Shown here piece by piece: positions 61,000 to 64,000 of a stretch of 64,000 nucleotides of DNA. How positions within the stretch are numbered: the first letter of the stretch is position 1; each line of letters starts with the position of its first letter. This DNA comes from Glossina fuscipes (lineage: Eukaryota > Arthropoda > Insecta > Diptera > Glossinidae): the NCBI RefSeq assembly GCF_014805625.2, contig NW_023998431.1:2236007-2300006 (forward strand), in the 5' to 3' direction. The notes below the pieces were generated by a model. That model was given only the letters and a program-made list of their open reading frames with translations, was not told the origin of the DNA and ran no database searches. The position numbers and the translations under genes were made by a program.

Positions 61000-63900
61000 T
61001 GAAAATTGGTATTTAATTGAAATACGTTCCATTCCCAAGACAAACGTTCACAAACACTACTCCCTTTCTCGTTCACAAAACCCCCAATTACCTCAATTAC
61101 TAATTTATAAAGTAAACTGTATTAATTATTCTTTATTTAATGTATTCAGCTATAAACGTCATATTAAGAACTAATTTTCAATTATATTAATAACTAAACA
61201 AGCATAATATAAGAGTAAGTGTATCAGTGTCTAAGGTTAGGAGAGTGGGGCATTAGAGTAAATTATAGATAAAGAATAGTAATCGCAAGTTTATAAATTT
61301 CTTAGAATATTAGCTCAAATTTTATGCGCAGTAAATATATCGTTGAAAAGGGTAAAGGGATACGACTAAATAGTTTGCAGTGTGTGCAGGATTGCGATCT
61401 ACCAAATGATAAGACAGCAATGACGAGTTATATAAATAGCTATATCGAAGCTAATACGCTTTATAAGCGCAGGACAATCGATTTGACCGTTTGTGAGTTT
61501 AACCAAAAAGACAACAAGAACAAAAACAGAAATTATGTATATCTGGAAACGAATCTCCTATCTTTTACAAAGTAAACAGATTCTAAGCAAAATATAGAAA
61601 CTGCTTTCGAACTGATGCGGATCATGAGACAATCATAATTAGAGAGAGGCTTACTCGAGACTCAGTCTAACCAGACATATGAATAGACCTTTGCTAAACC
61701 AAGGATCATCAATTAACTCCGACCATCCTTTATTGAACTATTGTAAGCCATAGCTTGAGTATAGTAATGTTTAAATTAAACCTGAATTTGGTATCCAAAC
61801 CTGGCTTTTGTAGGCAGCAAAGTATTTCTAGAGAAAGTCACTTTCGGACACAGACAGAGCTTTAACATAATGTTCAATGTAAAAATCGTTCTGATCAATT
61901 TATTAACTCATATTCCTGTGTATAGGCAAAAAAAAGTGTTTAGCCTGATAATAGAGTTAACAAGTCTTACGCGCAGGTGAGGAACAACAGAATGAGTGGA
62001 ATAAGTATACGGATTGTGAACATTCGAAGGTCCAACACTCCTCAAACTTTTACCTTAACAACAACAACTGATTAAATTGAATTGCCCTCTCCTGCTTCTT
62101 CTTATTCTGTTAGTCACCAAATCAACAACGAATGATTTACGGAGATGAGGTGAATTGTATGAACGCTTAAAGCAAAAACTTGATATGATTTACACAAATG
62201 TACAGAAATGAAGCACTTCTACATAGAAACTATAAGGATATGATTTTTAAAACAGTTTAACTGAAGGGTGCGGGCCATTTAAAATCCCTTAAAATAAATA
62301 TAAAATCACAATAGTATAGTATTTGGGACTGAAAACCCCTTTCTTGTTGAACTGATTGTATATTCATTTTTTCTCTTTGATGAAATTGAGAGAACTTTTT
62401 AACCCAAAAATGTCATTAAACTGATGAAAGCAGAAAATTATACAACAATTTACTTTGAGAGTATTAAGAGAAAAAATTGATAAAGTTAGCTTGTAATGAA
62501 CACTGCTAGTTCTGCTTCAACTTTCGCAGACAATTAATAAAAAATGTTTTCTTTTTTACTTATTAACAATGCTTGAATCAAACACTCAAATTTGATAACT
62601 AAAGGTCTATTGAAAAAAAAAAAAAAAAAGAAATGTAAAAAGATTATGACTTCGGTAAGCACGTTCCATTACCGGGGCAATAGCAAATAATAATAATTCC
62701 TTTCTCTTTATAGAATTCTTTAAGAACAAATGGCGGCAATAATTTCTTAACTGTATTTCCCTATGATGCACTTATACATATATATATGTATAGCAAAGCT
62801 TGGATAAAAAGAAACGTTTCAGTTATAAATGTATATCTTATGGTATATGTTAGCGATATTTTTTTTTTTTTTTTTTCCTAATTGGGACGAGAGCATTCTT
62901 ACAATGCGGTGATTAATTTTAAAGCAGTTATTATTTTAGATGAGATCCCGTTTTGCGCTGAAAACTATGAATGATTAAAAAAAAGATATTCTAAGCATTT
63001 CGTTTTTCTGTCAAAATCACTTGCTTTCTTTCCGTTCTGGACCGTTTTTGAAGTTAGTGCATGAAACTAAAGCAAAAATATATAAATTCTGTGCATGCAG
63101 TATCCCAAAAATCTGCTGACAAAAGTCATAATTACAATCTTTTTTTCCTATAAATAGATAACAGGACCACCGATCAGCGCGTTTTGATCAAGTAAGTTTT
63201 TGAAACTACCATGATTTTCGTGCTAAATTGAGTAAAGAATGCCTAGAAAAAAATGCCTAGAAAAGCGGAAACACTAACAATAAATCTACGTTTCTCAAGT
63301 GACGGCAAGGATAATAGAGGCGACCTATTTTCATAGCGAGAGAAAGAAAGAACGAAGCGTATCCCAACCCAAATTTCTAAAGGCAACAACAACAAGAGTT
63401 GTTTTTCAACTAATTCAATTGAATCCACATAACACCTGTGGGAACGAACTCCTTTAAGCTCTGACTTATCATAGTTCGACTGCTGTTTTGGTTTGCGAGA
63501 AGACCTACATCTTTTTTCTCCATAACGGAGGAATTTTTCAAAAAAAAAAAAATTTAGAGCAACATAGTGGAACAAACACCATACTCATACTATAGAATAA
63601 GGTCTTATCTGATTTTTTCTTGTTTACAACAAATAATGACGTAAAGTAAAAAACTCGTTGAATAAGCTGAAGATTGTTGGTTAAATTAACTTACGAAAAA
63701 TGCATGCAGAACGAAGTTAAGCGACTAAGTTAGAATAGTGACGAAATATACCTTGGAAGTGAAGTAAGATAATAATAATATGATATTGTATGATCTTTTA
63801 CTTCCTCGTCTGGCGACTTTTTGCATAAAGCGACCGTACGAAGCTACACAATTTTACCTAATATTTGCGTTGTTTTGAGTATTAAAAACACATAAACGAG

Positions 63901-64000
63901 CGGGAAGGAAGAACGGCCATGTATGTGAAGAAGAATATGTTACATGTTGTTGGTATGAACTCGTTTACAAACTGTCATTTTCCATCTTTGTCATCTTAAT
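61000..64000. other. No gene recognised
   Basis: AT-rich sequence to the window end. It contains long A or T runs (62613-62629, 62860-62877, 63539-63552). Frames at 61324-61575 and 63243-63575 have no recognisable domain and are not called as genes. Confidence 0.4.

Noticed and set aside
1..64000. tRNA, rRNA genes, CRISPR arrays or bacterial-type operons
   Set aside because: No cloverleaf with intact box A/B and CCA-proximal stem was recognised, no regular short-spacer arrays exist, and the sequence is plainly eukaryotic.

Overview
The window is AT-rich, intron-containing animal DNA and reads as a higher-fly (schizophoran Diptera) genome. Three things support this: introns of roughly 50-110 bp with fly-type splice sites, proteins that resemble Drosophila proteins most closely (Tim13, an RNF126/Iruka-type E3 ligase, a Bgcn/YTHDC2-type DExH helicase), and a dense background of decayed Tc1/mariner, piggyBac and SINE-like repeats. 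A calyptrate such as tsetse is a reasonable guess, but the sequence alone does not settle the species.

Layout. Positions 1-20,700 hold no recognisable conserved host gene. They contain repeats, microsatellites, a possible two-exon 46-residue secreted peptide (8377-8581), Tc1-like debris, and one complete transposon of 2,376 bp (9611-11986). That element has 54-bp terminal inverted repeats starting AGTAGTATATATATGGGGG, near-identical 6-bp flanking duplications, subterminal tandem repeats, a zinc-finger ORF with its own TATA box, and broken reading frames resembling the N-terminal part of a Polinton/Maverick protein-primed DNA polymerase. I read it as an internally deleted Polinton.

Positions 20,721-21,713 (minus) carry a RING-H2 ubiquitin ligase of the RNF126/RNF115 family. 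Positions 22,000-35,700 are again repeats, plus one uncertain coding relic near 22,650-23,400. A gene cluster follows: tim13 (+, three exons, 35767-36238), an unidentified Cys-rich exon bounded by splice sites (-, 36497-37249), a C9orf85-type zinc-binding protein (+, 38097-38732), and a three-exon R3H-DExH-ankyrin-HA2 helicase, the Bgcn/YTHDC2 homologue (+, 40955-44489). Its helicase motifs look catalytically intact, whereas the published Drosophila Bgcn is described as lacking them.

Positions 44,500-64,000 are repeat-rich: a mariner relic (47.1-48.0 kb), an internally deleted piggyBac-like relic (49.0-49.6 kb), an internally deleted mariner (50.1-50.5 kb), a SINE-like copy, an orphan 3'-terminal exon near 56.0 kb and a possible 36-nt microexon at 60,959. 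There are two assembly gaps, one of them flanked by poly-G. The recognised host genes are housekeeping or germline functions (mitochondrial import, ubiquitylation, RNA helicase). They form no operon and no obvious joint pathway.
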